DNA from: Vulcanimicrobiota bacterium
GTDB taxonomy: Bacteria; Vulcanimicrobiota; Xenobia; Xenobiales; JADMJV01
NCBI GenBank assembly: GCA_017307785.1
Contig: JAFKGI010000014.1
Coordinates: 62,001-126,000, forward strand
DNA: 64,000 bases
Reading direction: 5' to 3'
In this document: one piece after another, positions 25,601-34,091 of the stretch
How the letters are laid out: every line of letters begins with the position of its first letter
How positions within the stretch are numbered: position 1 is the stretch's first letter
Notes under the pieces: model-generated
What the model was told of the DNA's origin: nothing
The model's database searches: none
What the model saw: only the letters and a program-made list of their open reading frames with translations
Program-made: the position numbers and the translations under genes

Positions 25601-26367
25601 GCCATCTCCTCGTTTAGCGAAGCGGGTAGCTTGACCAGCCCTTGCTCCGCCGCCAGTTTATAAAACAGATTCAGGGACTTCAGCTCGGTCTCGCCCAGTC
25701 GGTAACGCATGCCGCCGAAGTAGCTCTCCAGGGTGGCCGCATCCAGTCCGGTGCGGCGCATCGACTCCTCGATCACCTGGTCCCAATTTTGAGCGCCCCA
25801 TTCGCGCGAGCGCTCCAAATACTTCTCGGGCCCCTCTTCCAGGGTGCGCTTGCACAGCCAGACGGCGAAGACCATCGGCAGGCCGGTGGTGTCTTTCCAG
25901 GCCTGACCCAAATCCAGCTCGTAAGGGGCAGGGGGAGCGGTTAACGCCTGATCGCCGATCAGCAGCACGGCCGGCTGCTCCTCGCTGAAACGAGGCGGTT
26001 GTTCCAGATCCACCACTTTCAGGCCGGGAACCAGCACCTGCAGCAGGGTGCGTGAGGTGGCCGAGGCTTTGGTGACTCCGACCGTGCGGCCCGGAAGTTC
26101 GTGGATCGGCAAGGTGGAGAACAGCTTGACGCTCTGCACTGCCGCTGGCGCGCTCAGGCCCACGCCTTGCACCACTCGGTAAAGTTGCCAGCAGCTCAGG
26201 TATTCGATGGAAGAGACGGCCGTGGCGTCCAGTTGGCCCGCTCGCGTCATGGCGTTGAGGGCACTGGGTTCGGCCCTCACCAGTTCGCCGTCGAAGCCGA
26301 CCTGATTCCGCTCCAATCCCAGGGTGACGGGCAAAACGTTGATGTAACTGATTGAACCGAGTTTCAC
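25588..26367 (-). CDS. mqnA: Chorismate dehydratase
   Basis: 259 residues from GTG 26367, which overlaps the stop of the upstream gene (GTGA). MKLGSISYINVLPVTLGLE opens the protein, then PSALNAMTRAGQLDATAVSS and VGVTKASATSRTLLQ: the periplasmic-binding-protein fold of MqnA. The enzyme dehydrates chorismate to 3-[(1-carboxyvinyl)oxy]benzoate, the first step of the futalosine pathway. Longer upstream frames overlap the preceding gene and lack similarity. Confidence 0.92.
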   Translation of the reverse strand: MKLGSISYINVLPVTLGLERNQVGFDGELVRAEPSALNAMTRAGQLDATAVSSIEYLSCWQLYRVVQGVGLSAPAAVQSVKLFSTLPIHELPGRTVGVTKASATSRTLLQVLVPGLKVVDLEQPPRFSEEQPAVLLIGDQALTAPPAPYELDLGQAWKDTTGLPMVFAVWLCKRTLEEGPEKYLERSREWGAQNWDQVIEESMRRTGLDAATLESYFGGMRYRLGETELKSLNLFYKLAAEQGLVKLPASLNEEMAWSV

Positions 26368-27146
26368 TGTGGATCCATTCCGGCTTCCAGGGCCCCCGCC
26401 CGGGCTTCGTCCCAGCCGATCAAGTCGGCGGGGCGCATGCGTCCCGAATAGGCCAATTGTTCTTCCAGCCCCCAACCGCCCAATGCGTCCGGTCCGAAGG
26501 CCAACGAACTCTGGGCCAGTTTAAAACCTAAGGCGCCCCAGGAAGCACGCACCCACTGGGCCGGTTCGGCCAGAGCGCGGGTGCGACTGAGGATTTCCAC
26601 GTCCTGCGGACCGTCGGTGGTGGCCCCGGCGATGACGACCAGGTCGCCCACGGCGCGGGGGAGGGGCACGATTTGCTCGGCGTCACGCAAGGCGTCCAGT
26701 CGTTTTTCCAGGTCTTCGGCCCGGTGCTCGGGTCCGTAGACGAAAGTGGCGATTTTGGGGAGTTTCAGGCCGGCGCAAGCTTCCCAGCCCTGGGCGGGTC
26801 CGCTGCTGGGCCCGGTCAGCTCGCCGGTGAACCAGCACAGGCTGTCCAGGCGCAACTTCTCCAGGATTTCGAAGCCGTGGCGCTGCAGCCAGCCGGGGGA
26901 GAGTCCGTGAATCTTGGCGCCGGGAAATTCGGCGCGCAGCCGCTGCACCAGCTCGATGACTTGCTCGGGCGTCTCGTCCTTGCGGGGATGAAAGTGGACC
27001 TCGCGGACTTCTTTAGGCAGCTTGCCCCAATCGGGCGAGGTCGGGACCAGATGGACGGCTCCATCGGCGCGCAGCCAGACGCGTTCATGGCGCTTGGCGC
27101 GGGCCCGCCGGCCCAGTTCGAATAAATTCATTTCAGCCACTTTCAC
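26364..27146 (-). CDS. MqnE-like protein lacking the radical SAM cysteines
   Basis: 260 residues. By eye it follows the MqnE/MqnC backbone: NLFELGRRA near the start, EVHFHP, RAEFPGAKIHGLSP, LRLDSL, KIATFVYGPEHRAEDLEKRL, ASWGALGFKLAQSSLAFGPD. Where aminofutalosine synthase has INYTN and CxxxCxxC, this protein has AVHLVPTSPDWG with no Cys. It therefore cannot hold the radical SAM cluster. It is about 100 residues shorter than MqnE. Start GTG 27146 overlaps the mqnP stop (GTGA) and has GGGAG upstream; ATG 27131 is an alternative. A partner or regulator of the pathway is the best guess; a true mqnE must then lie elsewhere. Confidence 0.7.
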   Translation of the reverse strand: MKVAEMNLFELGRRARAKRHERVWLRADGAVHLVPTSPDWGKLPKEVREVHFHPRKDETPEQVIELVQRLRAEFPGAKIHGLSPGWLQRHGFEILEKLRLDSLCWFTGELTGPSSGPAQGWEACAGLKLPKIATFVYGPEHRAEDLEKRLDALRDAEQIVPLPRAVGDLVVIAGATTDGPQDVEILSRTRALAEPAQWVRASWGALGFKLAQSSLAFGPDALGGWGLEEQLAYSGRMRPADLIGWDEARAGALEAGMDPQ

Positions 27147-28021
27147 AGCACTAACTCCCAGAACAAACAAACGAGTAACGTCAGGCTGATTCCCACGTTA
27201 GCCTGAAAAAACGCCTTTTGCATCTGACTTAAGTCCCCTGGTTGCAAAAGTCGGTGCTCGTAAAACAGCAATCCGGCAATCAGCCAGCATCCCAGAGCAT
27301 AGATCCAGCCTAATCCGGCGGTGGCTCCCACCATCCACAACGAGAACCAGGCCAGGGCATGCAGGCCTTCGGAGATGCGGAAAGCTTTCTGGATACCGAA
27401 GCGGGAAGGAATGGAGAAGATTCCGGCCTGGCGGTCGTGGTCGAAGTCCTGACAGGCGTAGAGCACGTCGAAACCGGCCACCCAGGTGAAAATCACCAGC
27501 CCCAGCCAGAGGGGGGTCGAGCCCCAGTGTCCGCAGGCGGCCAGCCATCCGCCGATCGGTGCGCAGGCTTGCACCAGTCCCAGCCAGAGATGGCACAGCC
27601 AGGTAAAGCGCTTGGTGTAGCTGTAGCCCAGCAATAGCAGCGCGGCCAGGGGCCACAGCTTGTAGCAGAGCGGATTCAGTTGCCAGGCGGAAAACGCCAG
27701 CAGGGCCAGGCTGGCCAGCATCAACAGGGCCACCGAGCCACCCCGGATTTGACCGGCGGGCAGGGCCCGGCTGGCCGTGCGTGGGTTAGCGGCGTCAATC
27801 TTCCAGTCGATCAGGCGATTGGCCGCCATGCCGGCGGTGCGCGCCCCGAACATGGCCAGGGTCACCCAGAAGCAGACGGCGAGCGGTGGTAGGCCTCGGT
27901 GCCCCAGCATCATGCCCGCGTAGGCGAAGGGGAGGGCGAAGAGAGTCTGCTCAAAGCGGACCAATTCCAGGAAGAGGGCCACGCGGCCCGGTTTGGCGAT
28001 ATCAGCGGATGTAGCAACCAT
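27143..28021 (-). CDS. mqnP: UbiA-family prenyltransferase of the futalosine pathway
   Basis: 292 residues with eight or so membrane helices. Both Asp-rich motifs of UbiA enzymes are intact: NRLIDWKIDAANPRTASR (NRxxDxxxD) and DFDHDRQAGIFSIP (DxxxDxxxG). It joins a polyprenyl chain to the naphthoate ring in the membrane. Placement at the head of the mqn operon supports the MqnP assignment rather than MenA or UbiA. ATG 28021 begins the operon; the ribosome binding site is weak. Confidence 0.9.
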   Translation of the reverse strand: MVATSADIAKPGRVALFLELVRFEQTLFALPFAYAGMMLGHRGLPPLAVCFWVTLAMFGARTAGMAANRLIDWKIDAANPRTASRALPAGQIRGGSVALLMLASLALLAFSAWQLNPLCYKLWPLAALLLLGYSYTKRFTWLCHLWLGLVQACAPIGGWLAACGHWGSTPLWLGLVIFTWVAGFDVLYACQDFDHDRQAGIFSIPSRFGIQKAFRISEGLHALAWFSLWMVGATAGLGWIYALGCWLIAGLLFYEHRLLQPGDLSQMQKAFFQANVGISLTLLVCLFWELVL

Positions 28022-28128
28022 TTCTGTTTGTGAAGTTTTTCACAAGCCCTGTCGCTCCTGCTGAGGATGGGAGTACCTGCTGGTTCGCGGCGTCCTTCTC
28101 GTAGACTTACTGAGTAAGGGAGGCTTCT

Positions 28129-28446
28129 ATGAGATTTTCTGTTTTAGACCCCGAGGGCAAGGTTCAGGCCAAACTGGAGGCGACGACCGTGCGCGACGCC
28201 TGCCGGGAGTGGGCTTCGCAGACGAGCAATGATGCCACCGTCGAAGAAAGGGTGCGCGAGGCGAAGGTCTTCCAATTAGCCGAAGAACAGTTGGCTGCTC
28301 GGCTGGAGCCCTATGTGGTGGCACCCACCGGCCTGGAGCAGGAAGCCCTGCGGAAGAACGCCGAGTTGCTCAGCACCGACGTCCACTATCGATCAGAAGC
28401 CAGTTTGCCAGACCCCAAGATGGTCGACACCGGAGGCGGCGACTAA
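28129..28446 (+). CDS. Small protein of unknown function
   Basis: 105 residues, acidic, predicted largely helical, without membrane segments, cysteines or a named motif. ATG 28129 has a strong AAGGGAGG 5 bases upstream, which supports expression. It sits alone on the plus strand, divergent from the menaquinone operon, and its stop overlaps the 3' end of the convergent membrane protein gene by 4 bases. Confidence 0.65.
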   Translation: MRFSVLDPEGKVQAKLEATTVRDACREWASQTSNDATVEERVREAKVFQLAEEQLAARLEPYVVAPTGLEQEALRKNAELLSTDVHYRSEASLPDPKMVDTGGGD

Positions 28447-29039
28447 GTTTGCAGAAAGACCAGCACCATCCAGGTCGTCAGCGCGCACGAGAGGTCCCAA
28501 AGGCTGATCTCCATTCCCCAGGATAGGGACAGGCGTGCCGGTAGATAGGAGACCGTCAAGGCTGCCAGTCGCAGGCCGGTCCCCCAGGGACGGGCCAGTG
28601 TCATGAGGACCGCGAAAAAGAGGAAAGACCAGATCGGTAGCTTGCGCCACCAGGTCACTTCGCCGAAGCGTTTTTCTTGAGCGGCTCCTACCGCCGCCAT
28701 ACCGCCAAAGAGCGAGAACGCCAGGGACCAGGCGTAGCCGATGGGGTGTTTGGGCAGAAAAAGGTAGTCCCACAGCAGCATGCCGATGGCCAGCACAAAA
28801 CCCACGCCATAGACCGCCTCGGCCATCTTGAAGAGGGGGCGGCGATGGGCTGGAACCCATTTGGCGATGCGCGGGAATTCCAAGGCTACCGCCATGGCGT
28901 AAACGGCCACCACCTGAAAGGGAGCCAGGAACCAGAGCAATACTTCGAAATGGGCGCGCAGCCAGTCCAGCCAGCCGGGCAGCAGACCCTTGCAGACCCC
29001 CAAAAGGACCAGATCCATCAGAATATTCCAACTGGTCAA
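28443..29039 (-). CDS. Integral membrane protein, unknown
   Basis: 198 residues with about six hydrophobic helices (for example FEVLLWFLAPFQVVAVYAMA and WSFLFFAVLMTLA) and Trp-rich ends; no family recognised. TTG 29039 gives the full length; ATG 29018 starts seven residues later, at the beginning of the first helix. Neither has a clear ribosome binding site. Convergent with the small gene at 28129 and divergent from the DUF2625 gene. Confidence 0.6.
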   Translation of the reverse strand: MTSWNILMDLVLLGVCKGLLPGWLDWLRAHFEVLLWFLAPFQVVAVYAMAVALEFPRIAKWVPAHRRPLFKMAEAVYGVGFVLAIGMLLWDYLFLPKHPIGYAWSLAFSLFGGMAAVGAAQEKRFGEVTWWRKLPIWSFLFFAVLMTLARPWGTGLRLAALTVSYLPARLSLSWGMEISLWDLSCALTTWMVLVFLQT

Positions 29040-29114
29040 GCCTGGTTCTTTCGTCGGGTTCTGGTCCTTATCCGCCTGCCAGGATGAATCCGGGGGGTGG
29101 CAAAGGCAGCCAAC

Positions 29115-29747
29115 ATGGCATTGAAGACCCTGGAAGAATTAACCGCCCGACGCACCGCCTGGTCCAAGGTTCGCACCTGGATTGAACAGGCCGGGAAGCG
29201 CGTGGAAGTGCTTCCCGCTGACAACCAATCGAGTGCGGCTACCCTGTTGGCGCTGCAGATCAGCACGGCTACGCCGCTGGGCGCCCTGGCCGATCAGACC
29301 GGTGGACTGCTGGTGGAATCCGGCTGGCTGCGCATCCTGGGGAGCGGTCACGAACGTCTGCCCTGGGGCCTGGCCGAGTGGAATGGCCTGCAGGCGGACC
29401 ATCAACCCGTCCCCGACAAACTGATTCTTGCCCACGACGTGCTCGGCGGTTTTTTTGCTCGGGAGCACAACAAGAAGATTAGCTATTTTTCTCCCGACAC
29501 CCTGAATTGGGAGAATACCCAGCTCGGCTACCAGGACTGGTTGGCCTGGGCTCTCAGCGACGACATGGGCGATTTCTATGAGCACTTCCGCTGGCGTGGA
29601 TGGGCTAAGGAAGTTGCCAAGCTTGAGCCCCACGAGGGGCTGTTGGTCGAGCCGATGCTTTGGGAAAAGGGTCCGGCTCTATCTCGACGCAAGCGCACTC
29701 CGGTGCCCATCGTCGAGCTTTGGGGTCGCTACCAGGACAGCCGCTAG
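29115..29747 (+). CDS. DUF2625 family protein
   Basis: 210 residues closely following the DUF2625 pattern: LKTLEELTARRTAWSKVRTW, VEVLPAD, TGGLLVESGWLRILGSG, DVLGGFFA, ISYFSPDTLNWEN and LGYQDWLAWALS. The family is soluble and of unknown function, resembling SUKH-like immunity-type proteins in part. ATG 29115 has AAAGG about 8 bases upstream; a GTG at 29097 would add six residues. Its TAG shares CTAG with the stop of the convergent glycosylase gene. Confidence 0.82.
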   Translation: MALKTLEELTARRTAWSKVRTWIEQAGKRVEVLPADNQSSAATLLALQISTATPLGALADQTGGLLVESGWLRILGSGHERLPWGLAEWNGLQADHQPVPDKLILAHDVLGGFFAREHNKKISYFSPDTLNWENTQLGYQDWLAWALSDDMGDFYEHFRWRGWAKEVAKLEPHEGLLVEPMLWEKGPALSRRKRTPVPIVELWGRYQDSR

Positions 29748-30634
29748 CCCTTTCGCTTCTCTTCCATCTCCTCGAGGGTGCGCGGCCAGTCGGATTTGAG
29801 CAATCTCGATAGGGAGCGATCGGCAAGCAGTTTGCCGCCCGTTTGGCAGACCGCGCAGTAGTTGGTTTCGTTTTCCGCGTAGCGAATGCGTTGGATCGGG
29901 TTGCCGCACTGCGGGCACGGCTGCAAATACTTTCCGTGGGCAGCCATGTCGGCGTGAAAGGCCGTCACCGTGGTGGGAAACTTGCTGCCCCATTCCGCCT
30001 GCAGGGCATCCCGCCAGGAGCTCAGCAGGGAGCGGATGGTCTCGTAGAGCCGCTGGCTCTCCGCTTCGGATAACTGAGTCGTCATTCGCACCGGCGACAG
30101 GCCGGCCCGCAGCAAGATCTCGTCGCTGTAGGCATTGCCGATTCCCGAGAACATCGTCGGATCGGTCAGGGCGCGCTTGAGGGTATGGCGTCGGGCGCTC
30201 AGGACGGAACGAAAATCTTCCAGCGAGGCCTCCATCACTTCCAGGCCGCCCGGGTCGTGTTCGGCCAGCGCCGCCTCGCCGCGCACCAGGTGAATCTTGG
30301 CGCGCCGTTTGGTGCCGGCTTCGCTGAGGCCCAGCCAGCCGCTCTCGAACTTCCAGCACATCAAGCAGCCGCCCGGCATTTTGGATTCGTTCCAGCGAAA
30401 ACGGCCGGCAATCATCAGGTGGATGATGAGAAACAAGTCTTGCTCGAAGCCGAGGACGATGCGCTTGCCCAGTCGGCGCAGTTCCTTGACTTCCAGTCCG
30501 ACCAGCTGGCTGAGCGGCGGCTCCACCGTGCGCAGCACGAAGGGGTCCTTGCGTTGAATTTCCAGCAGTTTCCGTCCTGCCAGGCGGGGGCGTAAGGCGC
30601 TCAGGTAGAGTTCGATGTCGGGATATTCAGGGAT
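29744..30634 (-). CDS. Fpg/Nei-type DNA glycosylase with apparent ATC start
   Basis: 296 residues if read from ATC 30634. The reading starts [I]PEYPDIELYLSALRPRL, matching the invariant Met-Pro-Glu start of the family, where Pro after Met removal is the Schiff-base nucleophile and Glu is catalytic. Further motifs are LGKRIVL, LIIHLMIAG, SGIGNAYSDEI and the C-terminal zinc finger CPQCG with CAVCQ. No ATG, GTG or TTG lies between the last in-frame stop and this point; the next in-frame start (GTG 30538) would remove the catalytic end. It overlaps the NlpC gene by 8 bases. It excises oxidised bases from DNA. Confidence 0.85.
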   Translation of the reverse strand: MPEYPDIELYLSALRPRLAGRKLLEIQRKDPFVLRTVEPPLSQLVGLEVKELRRLGKRIVLGFEQDLFLIIHLMIAGRFRWNESKMPGGCLMCWKFESGWLGLSEAGTKRRAKIHLVRGEAALAEHDPGGLEVMEASLEDFRSVLSARRHTLKRALTDPTMFSGIGNAYSDEILLRAGLSPVRMTTQLSEAESQRLYETIRSLLSSWRDALQAEWGSKFPTTVTAFHADMAAHGKYLQPCPQCGNPIQRIRYAENETNYCAVCQTGGKLLADRSLSRLLKSDWPRTLEEMEEKRKG

Positions 30635-31598
30635 TGCGGGCCTGCTGGTTCTGCGCCCAGGCGCTCAGGCGGTGGGCTCCCAGGTAACGGGTCTTAAAAT
30701 AGTTGTCATCCAGACTGGCGCGGGTGACGCCCCGGGAGGAAGAGGCGTGCAGAAAATCCTGTCCGCCCAGCGAGATTCCCACATGGGACGGCCCGGGCAG
30801 GTAGGTTGTGAAAAAAACCAGATCGCCGGGTTGTGGTTGATCGATGGCGGTCGTTTGTTGAAACTGCTCGTCGGCCAGGCGCGGCAGAGAGTGCCCGGAC
30901 AAGCGGAAGACCTCCTGGACGAAGCCGGAGCAGTCCACTCCGTTGGGGCTCATTCCGCCCCATACGTAGGGAGCTCCCTGGAAGCGCTGGGCCAGGTCGA
31001 CCACCTGGGTGGGAGTCAGGGGAGTCGGCGAGGGAATCATCATGGCTGCACGCGGTGCCCAGGCTTTGCGCCCATCGGCCAGGGTCACCGCCACCCAATC
31101 TCCGCTCGGTGCGGGTGCTTCCGCGGTTGGGGCTGCGGCCGGCGTCGGGTTGGGGCTGCTGGTCACCCCTCCCGGACTGGTGCAGGGAAGGTTGACCGAC
31201 TGTCCCGCCGCCAGGCAGTCCAGGTCGACGCCGGGGTTCAGAACCATCAGTTGCTCGAGCGGGTACCCCAATTCCGAGGCGCGCTCGCCGGCGACCATTT
31301 GATGTTGCGGCCAACCGTTGTCCGGACTCGGTAGCACGATGGGGGTGCCCACGCTAAGGTGATAGACGTCCAGTCCGGGATTGGCGGCCAGCACGTCGGC
31401 CACGGCAAGTCCGTAGAGGCGGGCCACGATGGCCACCGTTTGTCCCCGTTGCAGTCGATGGGCGCAGGTCGGAAAGTCAGCCGCCTGGGCCGCCAGATGC
31501 AGGCAAAAGATCAGGGGAAAGAGTTTTCGCACTCTGCTTTTTACCCCGTGTTGGATGGCTTTCCTCGGCTTTGGATTAAAAATATTCAACGGAAACAT
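30627..31598 (-). CDS. Secreted LysM - NlpC/P60 peptidoglycan hydrolase
   Basis: 323 residues. A signal peptide (KLFPLIFCLHLAAQA) is followed by two LysM-like segments (RLQRGQTVAIVARLYGLAV and a second near MVAGERASELGYPLEQ), a Pro/Ala linker, an SH3-like part (GDWVAVTLADGRKAW) and an NlpC/P60 domain with YVWGGMSPNGVDCSGF (Cys) and HVGISLGG (His). It should cut peptide stems of peptidoglycan. ATG 31598 gives a long leader; GTG 31532 gives a more normal signal peptide. The downstream glycosylase gene overlaps its stop. Confidence 0.9.
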   Translation of the reverse strand: MFPLNIFNPKPRKAIQHGVKSRVRKLFPLIFCLHLAAQAADFPTCAHRLQRGQTVAIVARLYGLAVADVLAANPGLDVYHLSVGTPIVLPSPDNGWPQHQMVAGERASELGYPLEQLMVLNPGVDLDCLAAGQSVNLPCTSPGGVTSSPNPTPAAAPTAEAPAPSGDWVAVTLADGRKAWAPRAAMMIPSPTPLTPTQVVDLAQRFQGAPYVWGGMSPNGVDCSGFVQEVFRLSGHSLPRLADEQFQQTTAIDQPQPGDLVFFTTYLPGPSHVGISLGGQDFLHASSSRGVTRASLDDNYFKTRYLGAHRLSAWAQNQQARNP

Positions 31599-31679
31599 TA
31601 AAGTTTAGCGCAGTTCTTGAAGGTTAGCAGGGGCGGTTTGCCAAACCAGGGGCACGGTGGGAGAGAGGAAATCTGAGGT

Positions 31680-32636
31680 ATGACTGAGACCGAGGGTGGA
31701 ACGGTAGAAAGCAAAGAATTTCGCGTGGGAGACAAGATCGCGGAGCGCTTTACGATCGAAGAAGTGATGCCGCCCCTGGGCAAGTATGCGCACTATCGGG
31801 CCGCTGACGGCGATGGCCCCAAGGTGGTGCTCTCTCAGATTGGGCGTCCTACCAAGGAAAGCGAGCCGGACAAGGTCAAGCGCGGCCTCGAGCGCGCCAC
31901 GCGCGCACTTTCTTGGATTCGCCACCCTGGATTTGTGATCCCGAAGGAGTTTGTTCTCCACGACGGCCTGTTGTTCTCTGTCTTTCCCGATGTGAAAGGC
32001 ACGCTACTCGATGTCTACATCAAAGAGCAGCAGCCGCCCATTCAAAAGATTCTTCACTGGACCATCGAGATTTGCGAAATGCTCGACCAGATTCACGAAG
32101 CTCGCCAGCCCCAGTTTGTCGGCAACCTGCCCGTGCGCAACGTGCTCGTCAATGCCGACGGCGAAGTGCAGTTGCTGGGCTTCGACCTGAATCCTGATCT
32201 GAAGCTTGAGTTTATCCCGGTGGACGATAGCGCCCCCAAGGTGCCGGATCAGAAATTTGATGCGCGCACCGACTGCTGGGTGGTCGGTAAGTTGATCCAG
32301 CAAATGGTGGAAGCGGGCGGCGAAGAAACCCGCAAGGCCTACCGCGAAGAAGCCAAGGTGCGCACTCTGGTGCAGAGCATGACGGCCGATGATCCGGAAA
32401 AGCGTGTGGCCAACATGTCCACGCTCAAGAGCCGACTCGAGTTGCTCACGCGCAAAGAGAAGAAGGTCGACGAGGCCAGTTTGCTCAACGCGCCCATCAC
32501 CGTGCTCACGGTGGAAGAGGAAGACAAATTCAAAGAGCTCAAGCAAAGGATCAAGTATCTCTTTGGGGCCGTCATCATCATTTTCTTGTTAGTTGCCCTG
32601 ATGGGTCAATCTCTCTTTCCGGAAGGTGGCTGGTGA
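31680..32636 (+). CDS. Membrane-anchored pseudokinase at the head of the Bat operon
   Basis: 318 residues. The order of kinase elements is recognisable (FTIEEVMPPLGKYAHYRA as a degraded Gly loop, LHWTIEICEMLDQIH as helix E), but HRDLKPxN is replaced by GNLPVRNV at 148-155 and DFG by GFD at 167-169, so neither catalytic Asp is in place. A single membrane helix at about 290-312 ends the protein. It is probably a binding or scaffold protein. GTGA couples it to the next gene, and the MoxR-Bat genes follow in the same direction. Confidence 0.78.
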   Translation: MTETEGGTVESKEFRVGDKIAERFTIEEVMPPLGKYAHYRAADGDGPKVVLSQIGRPTKESEPDKVKRGLERATRALSWIRHPGFVIPKEFVLHDGLLFSVFPDVKGTLLDVYIKEQQPPIQKILHWTIEICEMLDQIHEARQPQFVGNLPVRNVLVNADGEVQLLGFDLNPDLKLEFIPVDDSAPKVPDQKFDARTDCWVVGKLIQQMVEAGGEETRKAYREEAKVRTLVQSMTADDPEKRVANMSTLKSRLELLTRKEKKVDEASLLNAPITVLTVEEEDKFKELKQRIKYLFGAVIIIFLLVALMGQSLFPEGGW

Positions 32637-33016
32637 AGCGTTTACTCTGTCTACTGCTGTTGTTGCTCTGCCCTGTGGTGCTCTTTGCTCAGGACGGGCT
32701 CGAATATGTCGAGGTCGAGGTCAATGACTCGCAGCCCAAGGGCGTGCTTGTTCGACCTGGCGGTAAAAAAGATTTAATCCGACTCTATGGTCGTGGCTTC
32801 GAGCTGGTCAAGAAGGCGGAGATCTACCGCGGCGGCCAGCCCTATAAGCCGCTGGTCTGCAAGTTCAAGCTGGTCGCTCGCGGCATGGCCGATCTGGAAG
32901 TCACGGCTGGCGCCGATGCTCAGCCCGGTGAAGACTATCAGGTGGTGCTGTTTACTCCCAAATCCTCGTATCCGGCCGAGTTTCTCTCGGTGGAAGTGCG
33001 CGACCCGAACGAATAA
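32633..33016 (+). CDS. Small secreted protein in the Bat operon
   Basis: 127 residues from GTG 32633 (GTGA overlap with the pseudokinase stop). A signal peptide (MKRLLCLLLLLLCPVVLFA) precedes one beta-sandwich-like domain with IRLYGRGFELVKKAEIYRGG, which resembles IPT/TIG-like folds. No catalytic residue or family name can be given. Coupling with the membrane pseudokinase suggests the two act together across the membrane. Confidence 0.7.
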   Translation: MKRLLCLLLLLLCPVVLFAQDGLEYVEVEVNDSQPKGVLVRPGGKKDLIRLYGRGFELVKKAEIYRGGQPYKPLVCKFKLVARGMADLEVTAGADAQPGEDYQVVLFTPKSSYPAEFLSVEVRDPNE

Positions 33017-33101
33017 TTCGGAACCTCGGATTTTTTGGGAACCGATAGGGGAATGAAGATGATTCTGAAAGGGTCCTTCATCCCACTTCAGGAGCCAGTC
33101 G

Positions 33102-34091
33102 TTGAGTCAGGAATTAGCCAGTCTTAAAGAAGAGATCGAACAGCAAAGTGGACTGCTGCGCAGGCTGCAAAGCGAAATAGGTCAGGTCATCGTCGGACAG
33201 CAAGACGTGATCGAGAAGATTTTGGTAGGCCTGCTGGCCTCCGGGCACATCTTGCTGGAGGGCTTGCCGGGACTGGCCAAAACGCTCACGTTCCGCACCC
33301 TGGCCTCCGCCCTGCAAGCCAGCTTTCAGAGAGTCCAGTTCACTCCGGACCTGTTGCCGGCCGACCTGGTCGGCACCAATATCTTCAATCCGCAGACCGC
33401 GGAGTTTACGGCCAAAAAGGGACCGCTCTTCGCCAATCTGATCCTGGCGGACGAGATCAATCGCGCCCCCGCCAAGGTTCAGTCCGCCTTGCTGGAAGCT
33501 ATGCAAGAGCGCCAGGTGACCATCGGTGAGCACACCTACGCTCTGCCGAACCCCTTCCTGGTGTTGGCCACCCAGAACCCCATCGAGCAAGAAGGCACTT
33601 ACCCGCTGCCGGAAGCTCAAGTGGACCGCTTCATGCTCAAAGTTCGGGTTGACTATCCCACCCGCGACGAGGAGTCTCAGATCATCGATCGCATGACCTC
33701 GGCCACCATGCCCGAGGCGCAACCGGTGCTCAACACCCAGCAGCTGGCCGAGATGCGGGCCTTGCTTCCCAAGATTTATCTGGACCCGCGCGTCAAGAAC
33801 TACATCCTGGACCTGGTGTTCTCGACCCGAGAACCCGAGAAGTTCCGTCTGCCGCACCTGCGCGGAATGATCGCCTGTGGCGCCTCGCCTCGTGCCAGTC
33901 TGTGTCTGGCCCAGGCGGCCAGAGCCTACGCCTTCCTGCGCGGCCGCGCCCACGCCACCCCGGACGACGTCAAATCCATTGGATATGACGTTCTCAGGCA
34001 CCGCGTGCAGCCCAGCTACGAAGCCGAGGCCGAGGACAAAACTTCCGAGACCTTGCTGCGCGAGATCTTCGACCGAGTGGAAGTTCCCTGA
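33102..34091 (+). CDS. MoxR-type AAA+ ATPase
   Basis: 329 residues. TTG 33102 has AGGAG 8 bases upstream. Walker A is GLPGLAKT (54-61), Walker B ends in ADE (116-118) followed by INRAPAKVQSALLEAMQERQ, and sensor 1 is ATQNPIEQEGTYPLPEAQ. MoxR proteins act as chaperones that load or activate partners with vWA domains; the DUF58, BatA and BatB proteins directly downstream are the expected partners. The stop overlaps the next ATG (TGATG). Confidence 0.95.
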   Translation: MSQELASLKEEIEQQSGLLRRLQSEIGQVIVGQQDVIEKILVGLLASGHILLEGLPGLAKTLTFRTLASALQASFQRVQFTPDLLPADLVGTNIFNPQTAEFTAKKGPLFANLILADEINRAPAKVQSALLEAMQERQVTIGEHTYALPNPFLVLATQNPIEQEGTYPLPEAQVDRFMLKVRVDYPTRDEESQIIDRMTSATMPEAQPVLNTQQLAEMRALLPKIYLDPRVKNYILDLVFSTREPEKFRLPHLRGMIACGASPRASLCLAQAARAYAFLRGRAHATPDDVKSIGYDVLRHRVQPSYEAEAEDKTSETLLREIFDRVEVP

